Assembly: GCA_900313005.1 (NCBI GenBank)
Contig: ONZJ01000002.1
Location: forward strand, 913,001 to 977,000
DNA from: Rhodobacteraceae bacterium EL129
Lineage (GTDB): Bacteria; Pseudomonadota; Alphaproteobacteria; Rhodobacterales; Rhodobacteraceae
Reading direction: 5' to 3'
DNA length: 64,000 nt
The translations under genes were made by a program, and so were the position numbers. Below the pieces are notes generated by a model. The model was not told where the DNA came from. It ran no database searches and worked only from the letters and a program-made list of their open reading frames with translations. Below, one piece after another: positions 37,397 to 47,768 of this stretch (position 1 is the stretch's first letter; every line of letters begins with the position of its first letter).

Positions 37397-37912
37397 TTAG
37401 TGGCAATCTGGGCGCGTGCCAGGCAGCAAGACTTTGTCGACCACATGGATTACGCCATTGTCCGCCATGATATTGGCGATCACGACGTTGGCCATGGTGC
37501 CTGATCCATCGTCAATCATAACACCATCGGCATTCTTGGTGATGCAGAGGCGCTCGGACGTATTGGCGGGTTTGAAGTAGGTTGATCCGGTTGGGATCAT
37601 CTCGGCCGTCAGCTTGCGATCATCGACGTGATACAACAGCACATCGGTCAACTGATCCTTGTTTTCCGGTTTCAGCAGCGTTTCGACCGTGCCCTCGGGC
37701 AGGGCGTCAAAGGCTTCATTCACGGGGGCATAGACCGTGAACGGGCCTGGGCCGGACAGGGTTTCAACCAGACCCGCTGCCGAGACGGCGGCCACCAAAG
37801 TTGAGAAGCGATCGTCGCCGGTGGCGATTTCGGCAATACTGGCGGCTTTGGCACCGGAGGCAATGGTCAGGGCGGCTGTGGCTGCGGCGGCGACTTTTGT
37901 CAGAGTGTTCAT
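37397..37912 (-). CDS. Fasciclin-domain secreted protein
   Basis: This 171-residue protein has a signal peptide (MNTLTKVAAAATAALTIASGAKA). It has one FAS1 domain: DRFSTLVAAVSAAGLVETL, GPFTVYAPVNEAFDALPEGTV, LLYHVDD and the C-terminal MADNGVIHVVDKVLLP. Such proteins are exported and may act in adhesion. Two cysteines (SERLCITK and TRPDCH) could form a disulfide. The start at 37912 has GAGGA nearby; an upstream 16-residue extension is unlikely. It is divergent from proS. Confidence 0.9.
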   Translation of the reverse strand: MNTLTKVAAAATAALTIASGAKAASIAEIATGDDRFSTLVAAVSAAGLVETLSGPGPFTVYAPVNEAFDALPEGTVETLLKPENKDQLTDVLLYHVDDRKLTAEMIPTGSTYFKPANTSERLCITKNADGVMIDDGSGTMANVVIANIMADNGVIHVVDKVLLPGTRPDCH

Positions 37913-38119
37913 GGTCAGTCCTCGATTTGTTTGCGTTGGATGCTGGCCAGCATGTGACAAGGGTTACGGGGCCGGATGCATTTTGGTTCACCTTGATCAC
38001 GCATCCGTGACCGGTTCGTTGTCTGGCGCCATCTTGCGAGCGCGACAAAGGCCTCTCTTGTTTCATGGGGTGCAAAGCCATAAACCGGGCGCAGTTCAAC
38101 ACCTGCCAAGGAAATCCAG

Positions 38120-39460
38120 ATGCGTCTGTCCCGTTACTTTATGCCTGTTCTCAAGGAAAACCCCGCTGAGGCGCAGATTGTCAGCCACCGCCTGATGTTG
38201 CGCGCGGGAATGATTAAGCAAGCCAGTGCCGGAATTTATTCATGGCTGCCAATGGGTTTCAAGGTTCTGCGCAAGCTGGAAAACATCGTGCACGACGAAC
38301 AAATTCGTGCAGGCCACATTCCCATGCTGATGCCCACGCTGCAATCGGCGGACCTCTGGCGCGAGAGCGGGCGCTATGATGCTTATGGCGATGAGCTTTT
38401 GCGCATTCGCGATCGGCATGATCGCGATATGCTCTATGGCCCGACCAACGAAGAGCTGATCACCGATATCTTCCGCAGTCATGTGGGCAGCTACAAAGAC
38501 CTGCCAATGACGCTTTATCACATCCAGTGGAAGTTCCGCGATGAGCGGCGTCCACGATTTGGCGTGATGCGCGGCCGCGAGTTTTTCATGAAAGACGGGT
38601 ACAACTTTGACCTGACCAAGGAAGACGCGTTGCATGCTTATAACCGCCATCTGGTCAGCTATCTGCGCACCTATGAGAGGATGGGGCTGCAAGCCATTCC
38701 GATGCGAGCTGATTCCGGTCCTATCGGGGGGGATGACACGCATGAGTTTCTGGTCTTGGCAGAGACGGGCGAGTCAGAGGTGTTCTATGACAGCGCCGTG
38801 ACCGACCTGACGTTCGGTGACCGCGAGATTGATTTTGATGATCGCGCGCAATGTCAGGCGATTTTGGAGGAGTTTACCTCAAAGTATGCGCGTACAGACG
38901 AGACCCACGATGAGGCCAAGTTCAACGAAGTGCCCGAGGAACGCCGCCGCACGGCGCGCGGAATCGAAGTGGGGCAGATCTTCTACTTTGGTACCAAATA
39001 CTCCGACGCGATGGGCGCCACGGTGCAAGGCCCTGATGGCAAACCGACACCGGTGCATATGGGAAGTCACGGGATCGGTGTCAGCCGTCTGGCAGGGGCC
39101 ATTATCGAGGCCAGCCATGACGACAAGGGCATTATCTGGCCCGAGGGAGTGACGCCGTTCCACTGCGGGATTGTGAACCTCAAGCAGGGCGACGATGAGG
39201 CCGATGCAGCCTGTGATGCGCTTTATGCCTGCCTGACGGCGCTGGGCCTTGATCCTTTGTATGATGACCGGAATGAGCGGGCAGGCGGCAAGTTTGCCAC
39301 GATGGACCTTATCGGCCTGCCATGGCGGATCACCGTGGGCCCGCGCGGCCTGAAGAATGGCGTGGTAGAGCTGACCTCGCGCCGCACAGGTGACAGCGAA
39401 GAATTGCCACCCGAACAGGCAGTCGAGAAGATCGCGCAGATTTATGCCGCGCTAAGTTAA
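38120..39460 (+). CDS. proS: Prolyl-tRNA synthetase, short alphaproteobacterial form
   Basis: This 446-residue class II synthetase charges tRNA-Pro. It has [13 protein letters not shown] at the start, motif 1 around [22 protein letters not shown], motif 2 with the [23 protein letters not shown] segment, and motif 3 as [18 protein letters not shown]. The editing insertion of E. coli-type ProRS is missing, as usual in this class. The anticodon-binding domain lies at the C-terminus. Confidence 0.96.
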   Translation: MRLSRYFMPVLKENPAEAQIVSHRLMLRAGMIKQASAGIYSWLPMGFKVLRKLENIVHDEQIRAGHIPMLMPTLQSADLWRESGRYDAYGDELLRIRDRHDRDMLYGPTNEELITDIFRSHVGSYKDLPMTLYHIQWKFRDERRPRFGVMRGREFFMKDGYNFDLTKEDALHAYNRHLVSYLRTYERMGLQAIPMRADSGPIGGDDTHEFLVLAETGESEVFYDSAVTDLTFGDREIDFDDRAQCQAILEEFTSKYARTDETHDEAKFNEVPEERRRTARGIEVGQIFYFGTKYSDAMGATVQGPDGKPTPVHMGSHGIGVSRLAGAIIEASHDDKGIIWPEGVTPFHCGIVNLKQGDDEADAACDALYACLTALGLDPLYDDRNERAGGKFATMDLIGLPWRITVGPRGLKNGVVELTSRRTGDSEELPPEQAVEKIAQIYAALS

Positions 39461-39501
39461 GTTGCAGCTTAAGCGTTGCGACTGATGGCGAAGGTGCTGG
39501 C

Positions 39502-40002
39502 ATGTTTTTGAGAGCACTCACACTTGCAGGCGGGTTGGCGGGGGCTGCGGGATTATCGCAGTTCCCTGAGTTTTCTCAGCAATACTTGCAGCGTCTGGGG
39601 GGTAAGGTCGATGAGTTGACCCGCTTTGTTGAGGAATTTGACGCTGATGCGGCCAAGGTTGGGGTTAGCCGCGAGCAGGCACTGGTGGATTTGGCTCAAG
39701 GTGGGACCATTGGGGCCGAACGCGCTCAGACCATGGTCACAACGATTGAGCGGCAGGCCAAGCTGAGCGGGGCACTTGAAGACCTGCGTGATGCAGGGCC
39801 ATTCACGCGTGCCTATCACGCCAATGCCTTCACCGATTCAGAACTGGCTAAGAGGACGTTGAGTGACTTCAAGCCGGCTTTGCCTCTAACGTTCGAGGGT
39901 TTGGTGTTCGCAAGCGTTGGGTTTTTTCTAGGCCTTGGAATTCTGTCATGCATTTCATGGCTTTGTAGGGCGACCTTTCTGCGACGCACGAGGATTTCTT
40001 GA
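39502..40002 (+). CDS. DUF2937 membrane protein
   Basis: This 166-residue protein has an N-terminal hydrophobic segment (LRALTLAGGLAGAAGL), a long helical region (FPEFSQQYLQRLGGKVDELTRFVEEFDAD, in part) and a C-terminal helix (FEGLVFASVGFFLGLGIL). The FSQQYLQRLGG motif matches DUF2937, of unknown function. Its stop overlaps the TTG start of the next gene. Confidence 0.8.
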   Translation: MFLRALTLAGGLAGAAGLSQFPEFSQQYLQRLGGKVDELTRFVEEFDADAAKVGVSREQALVDLAQGGTIGAERAQTMVTTIERQAKLSGALEDLRDAGPFTRAYHANAFTDSELAKRTLSDFKPALPLTFEGLVFASVGFFLGLGILSCISWLCRATFLRRTRIS

Positions 40003-40994
40003 CGCCCATGTTCACATACAGTGAAGCCTTCTGGATTGCTGTGGCATTGGCGGCCTTCTTTGTGCTCTGCGCTGCGGCCTTTTACTCCACGCTCAAACGA
40101 TCTGTGGGCTGGACGCTTGGACTGGCTGTCGTGATTTGTCTGGGTCTGTCTGCTTTGGTATCGCAGCTTACAGTGGGGGTGCCCTATTTCATCTTCTATC
40201 CGCTTGTTGTCATGTTTTCAGCGATTCCTCTGGCAGCTGTTATCGTCGCGCTCTTGTGGGCGGCCGTGCTGAGGTGGGGGCCGGTCAGACAGCGCTTTGC
40301 CCGCTTTGGAACCGTGCCATTGGTCTTGGCGATAATGGTCCCGGCGCTCATCGGTGTTGGCATCGCATACGAACGACAAAGATTGCCTGAGCTGGCTTGC
40401 GCTCATTCGCATATTCCGGTGCAGTTGGGACAGCTGCAGGTGCAATTGCCTCTCATCCTGCATGCGGATGTGTTCGTTTCTGATCCGGTTCGTTCGTTGG
40501 GCTATAGGCCCAAGCCCAGATACCGTGAGGATGTCAAGAAACTGTGCAAGTTGACGCGAGGGGGGCAGACCCCGGTGCAAAGCGAAATGATCTGGCTGGC
40601 GTCCATGTCGTTCATGAAGGCCCTAGATGCCCGGTGCGCGGAAGAAGATGACGCACTGTGCCAGGGGTATTCGCCCGAGCGACAAGCGCAGATCGGTGCT
40701 GTCCGGGTAATGCGGAAGACTGAAACGGCCCTGCGGTATGAATTGGATCTGCTGAATGCGACACCAAAGCCGGGCGAACGGCGCGCGGGCAATGCGCAGA
40801 GTGGTCATGTATGCCAGACTCGCAGCACATTGGGTGGCACCCATCATTGCAGGATGTGGCGGACCCTTGCGCCGGACGTCGTGATCCTGATGACCAGCGA
40901 TCATGTGCAGGAGACCAATTTTGAGGACTTGCTAAGTGTCATGGAGGCCGAGATGACCTACATGCTCCGCATCCTTGCCGTGAGGGGGACATGA
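39999..40994 (+). CDS. Membrane protein with periplasmic domain, unknown function
   Basis: This 331-residue protein has four hydrophobic helices in the first 125 residues and a large polar C-terminal part with several cysteines (ELACAHSH, KLCKL, ARCAEEDDALC, HVCQT, HHCRMW). This suggests an exported, disulfide-bonded domain. I recognise no family. The TTG at 39999 has AGGA close by and overlaps the previous stop; an ATG at 40008 is the alternative. Confidence 0.6.
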   Translation: MTPMFTYSEAFWIAVALAAFFVLCAAAFYSTLKRSVGWTLGLAVVICLGLSALVSQLTVGVPYFIFYPLVVMFSAIPLAAVIVALLWAAVLRWGPVRQRFARFGTVPLVLAIMVPALIGVGIAYERQRLPELACAHSHIPVQLGQLQVQLPLILHADVFVSDPVRSLGYRPKPRYREDVKKLCKLTRGGQTPVQSEMIWLASMSFMKALDARCAEEDDALCQGYSPERQAQIGAVRVMRKTETALRYELDLLNATPKPGERRAGNAQSGHVCQTRSTLGGTHHCRMWRTLAPDVVILMTSDHVQETNFEDLLSVMEAEMTYMLRILAVRGT

Positions 40995-41064
40995 TATGCG
41001 CTTTCGCTTGACCCCGGCTGCGCCAATGCGCACTGTCCGCCAAAACAAAACCTAGAGGTTCGAC

Positions 41065-42354
41065 GTGGCAGGCACACCCGCCCCCTTTGCTCCATTCGAA
41101 TGGATGATTGCCTGGCGTTACCTGCGGGCCAAGCGGGCCGAGGGTGGTGTCAGCGTGATGACGTGGATCAGCCTGATCGGGATCACGCTGGCGGTGTTTG
41201 CTCTGATCGCGACTTTGGCGGTGCGCTCGGGCTTTCGGGCGGAATTTGTCGATACCATTCTGGGGTCCAATGCCCACGTCACCGTCTATTCCATTGGGCA
41301 GGTGGATGAGGTCACAGGTCGCATCGACCGTACGCTGTCGGATTATGAAACCATGGCCGATCGTGTGCGTGGCGTGGACGGTGTTACGCGTGTTGCACCC
41401 TTGGTCAAAGGGCAGGTAATGGCCAGCGCGCGGCAGCGTAACTCTGGCGTGCAGGTCTTTGGGATTGCTGTTGAAAACCTTAAAACCATTCCACGTATTG
41501 CAGATCCGGAGACGGGTGTCGGCAGCATTGATGATTTTCCGATGGGCATTGCCATTGGATCAGGCGTGGCGCGTGAATTGGGTGTTGGTGTGGGTGATAG
41601 GATCAAGTTGATTTCGCCCAATGGAGTGAAAACCGCCCTTGGCACCAGCCCAAGAATCAAGGCCTATGATGTGGTTTATGTGTTTACCGCCGGACGGTAT
41701 GACATCGACCGCACGCGTATCTATATGCCGTTTGCCGAGGCGCAGAGCTATTTCAACCGCGAAGGTGTCGCGGATGAGCTGGAAGTGATGGTGCAGGCCC
41801 CTGAGAACATTGACGATCTATCGCTTGATCTGATGCGTGCCGCTGGGGAGCGGTCACAGGTCTGGACGTGGAAAGACCAAAGCGGCAGTTTCCTGCGGGC
41901 GCTGGAGGTGGAGGACAATGTGATGTTCGTCATCCTCTCCATTCTGGTGCTGATCGCGGCGATGAATATCACCTCGGGTCTGATCATGCTGGTGAAAAAC
42001 AAAGGACGCGATATAGGCATCCTGCGCACCATGGGGCTGACCGAAGGTTCGATTCTGCGGGTGTTTTTTATCTGCGGGGCCTTCACAGGGATCATTGGCA
42101 CCGTGATGGGGGTGATCCTTGGGTGCCTATTTGCCATCTATATTGACCAGATTTTCAGCCTGGTGAACTACGTGGCGGGCGGACAGATTTGGGATCCGTC
42201 CATCCGTGGCATTTATCACTTGCCTGCCAAATTGCAGTTTGGCGATGTGATTTCGGCAGTGGCCTTGTCGCTGACCTTGTCTTTTGTCGTGACGATCTTT
42301 CCGGCCCGCCGTGCCGCGCGGATGAACCCAGTTGAGGCGCTGCGATATGAGTGA
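41065..42354 (+). CDS. lolC: Lipoprotein-releasing ABC transporter permease
   Basis: This 429-residue MacB/FtsX-type permease works with LolD to pull lipoproteins from the inner membrane for outer-membrane transport. It has an N-terminal helix after [20 protein letters not shown], a large periplasmic domain, and three C-terminal helices with [27 protein letters not shown] and [21 protein letters not shown] start at 41065 has GAGG upstream. Only one such permease lies here, consistent with the LolF-type homodimer known from several proteobacteria. Confidence 0.92.
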   Translation: MAGTPAPFAPFEWMIAWRYLRAKRAEGGVSVMTWISLIGITLAVFALIATLAVRSGFRAEFVDTILGSNAHVTVYSIGQVDEVTGRIDRTLSDYETMADRVRGVDGVTRVAPLVKGQVMASARQRNSGVQVFGIAVENLKTIPRIADPETGVGSIDDFPMGIAIGSGVARELGVGVGDRIKLISPNGVKTALGTSPRIKAYDVVYVFTAGRYDIDRTRIYMPFAEAQSYFNREGVADELEVMVQAPENIDDLSLDLMRAAGERSQVWTWKDQSGSFLRALEVEDNVMFVILSILVLIAAMNITSGLIMLVKNKGRDIGILRTMGLTEGSILRVFFICGAFTGIIGTVMGVILGCLFAIYIDQIFSLVNYVAGGQIWDPSIRGIYHLPAKLQFGDVISAVALSLTLSFVVTIFPARRAARMNPVEALRYE

Positions 42355-43045
42355 TGTGATGCTGCGTCTCTCAGACATCCGCAAGGTCTATAACGCAGGG
42401 GCCTCGAACGAGGTCAAAGTGCTATCGGGCGCTGAACTGGAGCTGCGCGCGGGCGAGATGGTCGCGTTAGTGGCCCCCTCGGGTGCGGGTAAATCGACGC
42501 TGCTGCATATGGCCGGATTGCTGGACACACCTGATAGCGGGCAGGTGCAGATTGCAGGCACCGACATGACCGGCCTGAGTGACCGCAAACGCACCGTCGC
42601 GCGGCGTCGGGATGTGGGGTTTGTCTATCAGTTTCACCACTTGCTCCCCGAATTTACTGCGCTTGAGAACATCGTGTTGCCGCAACTGGCCAATGGTGTG
42701 GCGCGCAGTGCCGCCGAAGCACGGGCGACAGAGCTGTTGGATCGTGTTGGCGTGGCGGAGCGTGCGGACCACCGCCCATCGGCCATGTCGGGTGGTGAGC
42801 AGCAACGTGTGGCGTTTTGTCGGGCCTTGGCGAACGCGCCTAAGCTGCTACTCGCAGATGAACCGACGGGCAATCTGGACCCTGGCACCTCGGATCAGGT
42901 GTTTCAGGCGCTGGTGGATCTGGTGCGCGGCACCGGATTGGCCGCCCTGATTGCGACCCATAACCTTGAACTGGCCGCCCGCATGGACCGCGTTGTGCGG
43001 CTGCATCATGGCCAGATTGTTGAGACACATATGAAGAAGGATTGA
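42347..43045 (+). CDS. lolD: Lipoprotein-releasing ABC transporter ATPase
   Basis: This 232-residue ATPase has Walker A (APSGAGKST), the signature [15 protein letters not shown] and Walker B ([12 protein letters not shown]). Its start overlaps the permease gene by eight bases. It drives release of sorted lipoproteins to LolA. The loop begins with Ala where many family members have Gly, a mild variation. Confidence 0.94.
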   Translation: MSDVMLRLSDIRKVYNAGASNEVKVLSGAELELRAGEMVALVAPSGAGKSTLLHMAGLLDTPDSGQVQIAGTDMTGLSDRKRTVARRRDVGFVYQFHHLLPEFTALENIVLPQLANGVARSAAEARATELLDRVGVAERADHRPSAMSGGEQQRVAFCRALANAPKLLLADEPTGNLDPGTSDQVFQALVDLVRGTGLAALIATHNLELAARMDRVVRLHHGQIVETHMKKD

Positions 43046-43049
43046 CCCT

Positions 43050-44030
43050 ATGCCGATGATTTCACTGGACGAGATTGAAGCCAAAACCAAAGCCGCGCTG
43101 GAACGCCATGGGGCTGCCCCTTGGGTGGCGGCACATGTGGCGGACGCGGTGCGCAAGGCTGAGGCTGTGGGCAACAAGATCTGCGGCCTCTATTACCTTG
43201 AGAGCTACTGCGCGCAGTTGAAAACCGGCCGGGTAAAGGGCGATGTGGAACCCGTGGTGACACGTCCCAAGCCTGCCAGCGTCATGGTGGATGCCAAGTT
43301 TGGCTTTGCGCAGGCGGCATTTGCACGGGCCTTGCCCGAAGCTTTGGCGGCGGTGAAGGAAAACGGCACGTCCAGTTTGTCGGTGGGCCATGCGCATACT
43401 TGCACCTCGCTGGGGTATTTCACCGAGCAGATTGCACGGGCTGGCTTTGTGGCGCTGGGGTTGACCAACGCGTCCCCCATCGTGGCGCCTCCGGGTGGCA
43501 AGACGCGGGTGATCGGGACCAATCCGATTGCCTTCTCGGTGCCCGATGGGCAGGGCGGGATTGCCATGCAGTTCGATCAATCCACCACCACTGTGGCCCT
43601 GGGCAAGATCACCATGGCGAAAGCCGCAGGAAAAAGCATTCCCGAAGGCTGGGCTGTGGATGCCGATGGCAAACCGACGACCGATCCAGCAGCGGCTTTG
43701 GGTGGGTCATTGGTCAGCATGGGCGGTTACAAGGGCTGGGGCTTTGGGTTGATGGCCGAATTGCTGGCCTCGGGCATGACGGGTGGCATTGCCAGCCGGG
43801 ATGTGAAGCCTCTGAAAGCCCCCGAAGGTCCTCCACATGATTTGGGTCAGTATTATCTTCTGATGGATCCGGATATGTCCGGGGTGTTCTTTGACCGGTT
43901 AGCCCATGTGGCCGATGGTGTGGCTCAGGATGAAGGTGCGCGGATACCGGGACAGGGCAAAACAGGTTCCGATCCCGTTGATCTGGAAGACGCGGTATGG
44001 TCCCAGCTGAACGAACTGGCGGGGACGTAG
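43050..44030 (+). CDS. Malate/L-lactate (Ldh)-family dehydrogenase
   Basis: This 326-residue NAD(P)-dependent oxidoreductase is of the malate/L-sulfolactate/L-lactate dehydrogenase family. The catalytic His is probably in GHAHTCTSLGYF. Other landmarks are TNASPIVAPPGGKTRVIGTNPIAF and GYKGWGFGLMAELLAS. Members act on sulfolactate, malate, ureidoglycolate or piperideine-2-carboxylate; the exact substrate cannot be told from this sequence. AAGGA is well placed before 43050. It follows lolD by four bases and may be transcribed with it. Confidence 0.85.
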   Translation: MPMISLDEIEAKTKAALERHGAAPWVAAHVADAVRKAEAVGNKICGLYYLESYCAQLKTGRVKGDVEPVVTRPKPASVMVDAKFGFAQAAFARALPEALAAVKENGTSSLSVGHAHTCTSLGYFTEQIARAGFVALGLTNASPIVAPPGGKTRVIGTNPIAFSVPDGQGGIAMQFDQSTTTVALGKITMAKAAGKSIPEGWAVDADGKPTTDPAAALGGSLVSMGGYKGWGFGLMAELLASGMTGGIASRDVKPLKAPEGPPHDLGQYYLLMDPDMSGVFFDRLAHVADGVAQDEGARIPGQGKTGSDPVDLEDAVWSQLNELAGT

Positions 44031-44143
44031 CCCACCCAGTCAAGCGCCTTTGTCCAAGAGAATTGAAACTTTTCTCTGTCTGCTCTCGTGTTGAATAGTA
44101 TGCGTACCACTCTAGGTTTCGCCTATGCACGAGGAGAATTGTG

Positions 44144-44545
44144 ATGCGACGATTGATGAGCGTGGTGGTGATGGTTCTGGCCATGGCGCTGCCCGTCAAA
44201 GCAGACGAGGACGCGATACGATCTGTGATTTCAAACCAGATCGAAGCGTTTCAAGCGGATGACTTTGCCAAGGCTTTCACCTATGCCAGCCCCAAGATCC
44301 AAGGTATTTTCGGCACGGCTGAGAACTTTGGCACCATGGTGCGGCAGGGCTATCCGATGGTCTGGCGGCCAGCGGATGTGCAGTTTCTGGACACAGAGAT
44401 CGAAGGCGGGCGTTTGTGGCAAAATGTTATGATCCGGGATGCCGCAGGACGCATACACGTGCTGGGTTATGAGATGGTCACCAGCGAGAACGGGTGGAAG
44501 ATCAACGCGGTAAAGGTGCAAAAAGTTCCTGAAGGCATGGTGTAA
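44144..44545 (+). CDS. DUF4864 exported protein
   Basis: This 133-residue protein has a signal peptide (MRRLMSVVVMVLAMALPVKA) and an NTF2-like fold signature: IRSVISNQIEAFQADDFAKAFTYASP then the FGTMVRQGYPMVWRP segment and ENGWKINAVKVQK. This is DUF4864, of unknown role. GAGGAG is properly placed before the ATG at 44144. Confidence 0.82.
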   Translation: MRRLMSVVVMVLAMALPVKADEDAIRSVISNQIEAFQADDFAKAFTYASPKIQGIFGTAENFGTMVRQGYPMVWRPADVQFLDTEIEGGRLWQNVMIRDAAGRIHVLGYEMVTSENGWKINAVKVQKVPEGMV

Positions 44546-44631
44546 CACTAGTCTCTTTGGCGCGTTCATCTGCGATCAGGCACCGTTCGGTGCTGTGATT
44601 TCCGATTAATTCCTTGTTGATAAATCCCTTT

Positions 44632-44654
44632 GCAACCGGGTGTGCCCGGCTTGC
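44632..44654 (+). other. Hairpin in the leader of the spike-like gene
   Basis: GCAACCGGG (44632-44640) pairs with CCCGG and TTGC (44645-44654) with one bulged base and a TGTG loop, about 50 bases before the ATG at 44705. No U-tract follows. It may affect translation or be the end of the previous transcript. Confidence 0.35.
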
Positions 44655-44704
44655 GAAACTTGTGGCATCTGCCCCGATGGCGGGGAGTGCGGAAAGGGAT
44701 TTGA

Positions 44705-46996
44705 ATGAACAAGGCAGTTACAGATGGCATTGATTTCATGCCACCCAGCTTTGCCAATGGTCTGGATGTCTGGTCCAGCGGAGATGGCACTCCGGGCTCG
44801 GACACATATCTAAACAATCCCAATGCAGCTTTTGTTCCCGCGGATCAGGATTTTGGCGCAGCCCTTGAATTCCTGAAAACCAGCGCCACACAGCGGGTGC
44901 GCTATATGGGCGACATCCCAATCCTGCCCGGATGTTATCTGCAGATCAAAGCACGGGTGAAGGCCATCTCGGGTGCCTTGCCTTCGGTGCGAGTGGCGGC
45001 CTGGGCGGGCCAGGCGGGCGGTGCCGCCCTGACGGGGGTGACAACCACCGGGGCCTCGACCGCGTTGACCGGGTTTGGGGAAGTGGTCGAGGTCACCGGA
45101 ATTGTCAGTGTTGCCGACCGCATGGGTGTGGACATGGCCTGGGGGCCGAACGCAGTATTTGGTCACTTTGGGATTGATCTGACGGGCCCATCGGGCGGCG
45201 TCGTGCGCATTGATGACATCGAGATTACGGATGCAACCGAGTTCTTTCTGCGCGAGCTGATGGATTGGGTGGATGTGCGCGACTACGGGGCAATCGGTGA
45301 TGGCAACACGGATGATCACGCCGCGTTTGAGGCCGCAGATGCGGCCGCCAACGGGCGCGAAGTGTTGGTGCCTGCCGGAACCTACCGGCTGAATGACAGT
45401 GTGACCTTCCAGAACCGTGTGCGTTTTCAGGGAACGGTTTCAATGCCGGATGCGGCGATTCTGGCGTTGACCAAGAATTATGATCTGCCTGCCTACATTG
45501 ATGCCTTTGATGATGAAGAGCTTGCCTTCAAGAAGGCGTTTCAGGCGCTGTTCAACAATGCAGGGCACGAATCCCTGGACCTTGGAGGGCGTTTGATTTC
45601 GGTGCGCGGACCGATTGATCTGCATGCGGCTGTTGGCAACAAGGACACGTTCAAACAGCGGCGGTATGTTCGCAATGGGCAATTTTCCGTTGTGCCTGGC
45701 CCCAACTGGACCACGGATGTTGTGACGTCGCAGGGCACATACAATCTAGCAAATTCCAAAACGCTGACCGGGGTGAGCAACGCGGCCAATATCCAGGTGG
45801 GGTCCTTGGTTGAAGGCAATGGTGTCGGGCGCGAGATCTATGTGCGCTCAAAGAACGTACCCGCGCAGGAGATCACGCTGAGTGCTCCGCTGTATGACGC
45901 CGCCGGGACGCAAAACTTTACCTTCAGCCGGTTCAAGTACATTCTGGATTTTTCGGGCTTTGACCAAATCTCCAAATTCTCGATGTCCAATGTGGATTTG
46001 CAGTGTTCCGGAGATTGCTCGGGTATTCTTTTGCCGCCGACGGGCACAGGATTCCACTTTCGTGACAGCTTCATGACAAGGCCCAAGGACCGAGGCATCA
46101 CCAGCCACGGAGAAGGGGATCAAGGCATGATGATTGACCGGTGCCAATTCCTGTCAGACGAAAGTCCCTTGCTGGCGCAGGACCGCGTGTCCATCGGCCT
46201 CAATGCCAATGGCAACGATATCAAGTTGCGGGACAACCGGGTGACCCACCATCGCCACTGGGCCGTGTTGGGGGGATCAAGTTCGATTATCACAGGCAAT
46301 CACCTGTTTCAGGGGGATGGTGCCACAAACGGGATCCGCACTGCGGGCATCGTGCTGATGCGAACCAACAACCGCGGGACGATCACGGGGAACTACGTCG
46401 ACAATTGCTTTATCGAATGGGCCAATGAACATGACGCGTCGCCTGAGTTCGCTTCCGAGTTCTCCTTCAGCGCGCTGAGCATCTCGGGCAATGTGTTCCT
46501 GGCATCGAACTGTGTGCCATGGTTCAACTTTATCATCGTCAAACCCTACGGTGGTGGGCATTTCATCAATGGCATGTCGGTGGTCAACAACACGTTCCGT
46601 ATGATTGGCGGAAAGATCGACCGTGTCGAAGCGATTGATACAACCTTTGCAAATGTGGATTTCAACCGCATGCAGAACATCACCTTCAACAACAACGCGT
46701 TCAACAATATCGACGAAGAGGTCGAGAACCCCTTGTTGCTTCATCATGAAGAGCAAAGCGAGCAACAGGTCTGGAACATTGAACTGGCCCCGCAATTGGT
46801 GTTCCGTGGGCAAGCACAAACCTGCGAGTCCGTGGTGGCCTCGGGTGCGATCCGGGACGGAAACAATGACGTTTATTTTGGCGCACCCTACTACACAGCC
46901 CGACAGGGCCCGAATAATGACCAGATCCATCTGAATTGGGAAAAGCCTGTGCGCGGCAATGTGACCATGAAGGTAAGGGTTGATGATCCTCTCTGA
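44705..46996 (+). CDS. Large right-handed beta-helix protein, pectate-lyase-3 type; candidate GTA/phage head spike
   Basis: This 763-residue protein has no signal peptide. Residues 1 to about 190 form an N-terminal, sandwich-like domain (MPPSFANGLDVWSSGDGTPGS). A beta-helix follows, opening with WVDVRDYGAIGDGNTDDHAAF, the classic Pectate_lyase_3 start of phage tailspikes, with repeated N-rich coils such as ITGNYVDNCF and ITFNNNAFNN. Roseobacters carry this family widely, and R. capsulatus GTA head spikes (GhsB) are of this class as I recall it. The lack of an export signal fits a particle-borne protein. No GTA gene is next to it here. Confidence 0.75.
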   Translation: MNKAVTDGIDFMPPSFANGLDVWSSGDGTPGSDTYLNNPNAAFVPADQDFGAALEFLKTSATQRVRYMGDIPILPGCYLQIKARVKAISGALPSVRVAAWAGQAGGAALTGVTTTGASTALTGFGEVVEVTGIVSVADRMGVDMAWGPNAVFGHFGIDLTGPSGGVVRIDDIEITDATEFFLRELMDWVDVRDYGAIGDGNTDDHAAFEAADAAANGREVLVPAGTYRLNDSVTFQNRVRFQGTVSMPDAAILALTKNYDLPAYIDAFDDEELAFKKAFQALFNNAGHESLDLGGRLISVRGPIDLHAAVGNKDTFKQRRYVRNGQFSVVPGPNWTTDVVTSQGTYNLANSKTLTGVSNAANIQVGSLVEGNGVGREIYVRSKNVPAQEITLSAPLYDAAGTQNFTFSRFKYILDFSGFDQISKFSMSNVDLQCSGDCSGILLPPTGTGFHFRDSFMTRPKDRGITSHGEGDQGMMIDRCQFLSDESPLLAQDRVSIGLNANGNDIKLRDNRVTHHRHWAVLGGSSSIITGNHLFQGDGATNGIRTAGIVLMRTNNRGTITGNYVDNCFIEWANEHDASPEFASEFSFSALSISGNVFLASNCVPWFNFIIVKPYGGGHFINGMSVVNNTFRMIGGKIDRVEAIDTTFANVDFNRMQNITFNNNAFNNIDEEVENPLLLHHEEQSEQQVWNIELAPQLVFRGQAQTCESVVASGAIRDGNNDVYFGAPYYTARQGPNNDQIHLNWEKPVRGNVTMKVRVDDPL

Positions 46997-47006
46997 TCCA
47001 TCTGTG

Positions 47007-47648
47007 TCAGAAACTGTGCCAAAGGCCTAGTTTCACTGCAATATCTCCATGATCCATCAACCCGGTCTTCATCCCCAATTCCAGATGAAGACCGGGTGTT
47101 TTTTCAACCACCACGGATGTGGCAAGGTTCAGATAGTCAGGATCCATGGGTTGGTTGCCGTTTTGCAGCTGAAGAATAATCTTGTGCTTTTGTGACATGT
47201 TCAGGCCCAAGGTGATGTCTGTTGTGACGTCGACCTTATCGGGATCCGGGGCGTAATTGGCCAGGGTCTCGACGGTGAACCAGCCGTCGCGCTTTGCGAT
47301 CTTGATGCCTCGACCAAAGTGGAGGCCCGGTCGTAGAACGGCGTCATCCTCAAATGTCCCGATCCCCATTTCAATGGCCAGCTTCCAGGTACCGTCCTGG
47401 CTGCCAAGGGGGAGACGACCAAAGGCGATCGCTTTGTAGAGGTCATCATCCGAAAACCCCAAATCGATCCCCGCCGTGATCCATGAAGTGACCCCGTATT
47501 CAGCGTAGAGTGTTGTGAAAAAGGCATCATTTTTGCCGTCGTAGTCAGTGCTGAAGCTGAGAAACCCCTGACCTTTGTCACGCGGCCAGGGGCCGGCTTC
47601 GGGGGGTGTTCCAAAAACAATCAATAATAACAACAGAATACTGCGCAT
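47007..47648 (-). CDS. Outer-membrane-like protein, unknown function
   Basis: This 213-residue protein has a short signal (MRSILLLLLIVFGTPPEA) and beta-rich sequence with strands such as GFLSFSTDYDG, YGVTSWITAGIDLGFSDDD and a C-terminal IAVKLGLWHSF ending in Phe. This pattern fits a small outer-membrane barrel. It converges with the spike-like gene, whose stop is only eleven bases away. I recognise no named family. Confidence 0.65.
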   Translation of the reverse strand: MRSILLLLLIVFGTPPEAGPWPRDKGQGFLSFSTDYDGKNDAFFTTLYAEYGVTSWITAGIDLGFSDDDLYKAIAFGRLPLGSQDGTWKLAIEMGIGTFEDDAVLRPGLHFGRGIKIAKRDGWFTVETLANYAPDPDKVDVTTDITLGLNMSQKHKIILQLQNGNQPMDPDYLNLATSVVVEKTPGLHLELGMKTGLMDHGDIAVKLGLWHSF

Positions 47649-47768
47649 TCATGCCTCCGACGCCCAGCATGGTTAATCTAGGTAAACAGAGGGTTAACTT
47701 CTTACGGAGACGCGTTTGGTTTGACCTGCGCTTTGGCGCTGTTAGTCTGAGCCTCAAGGAGAATGCCC

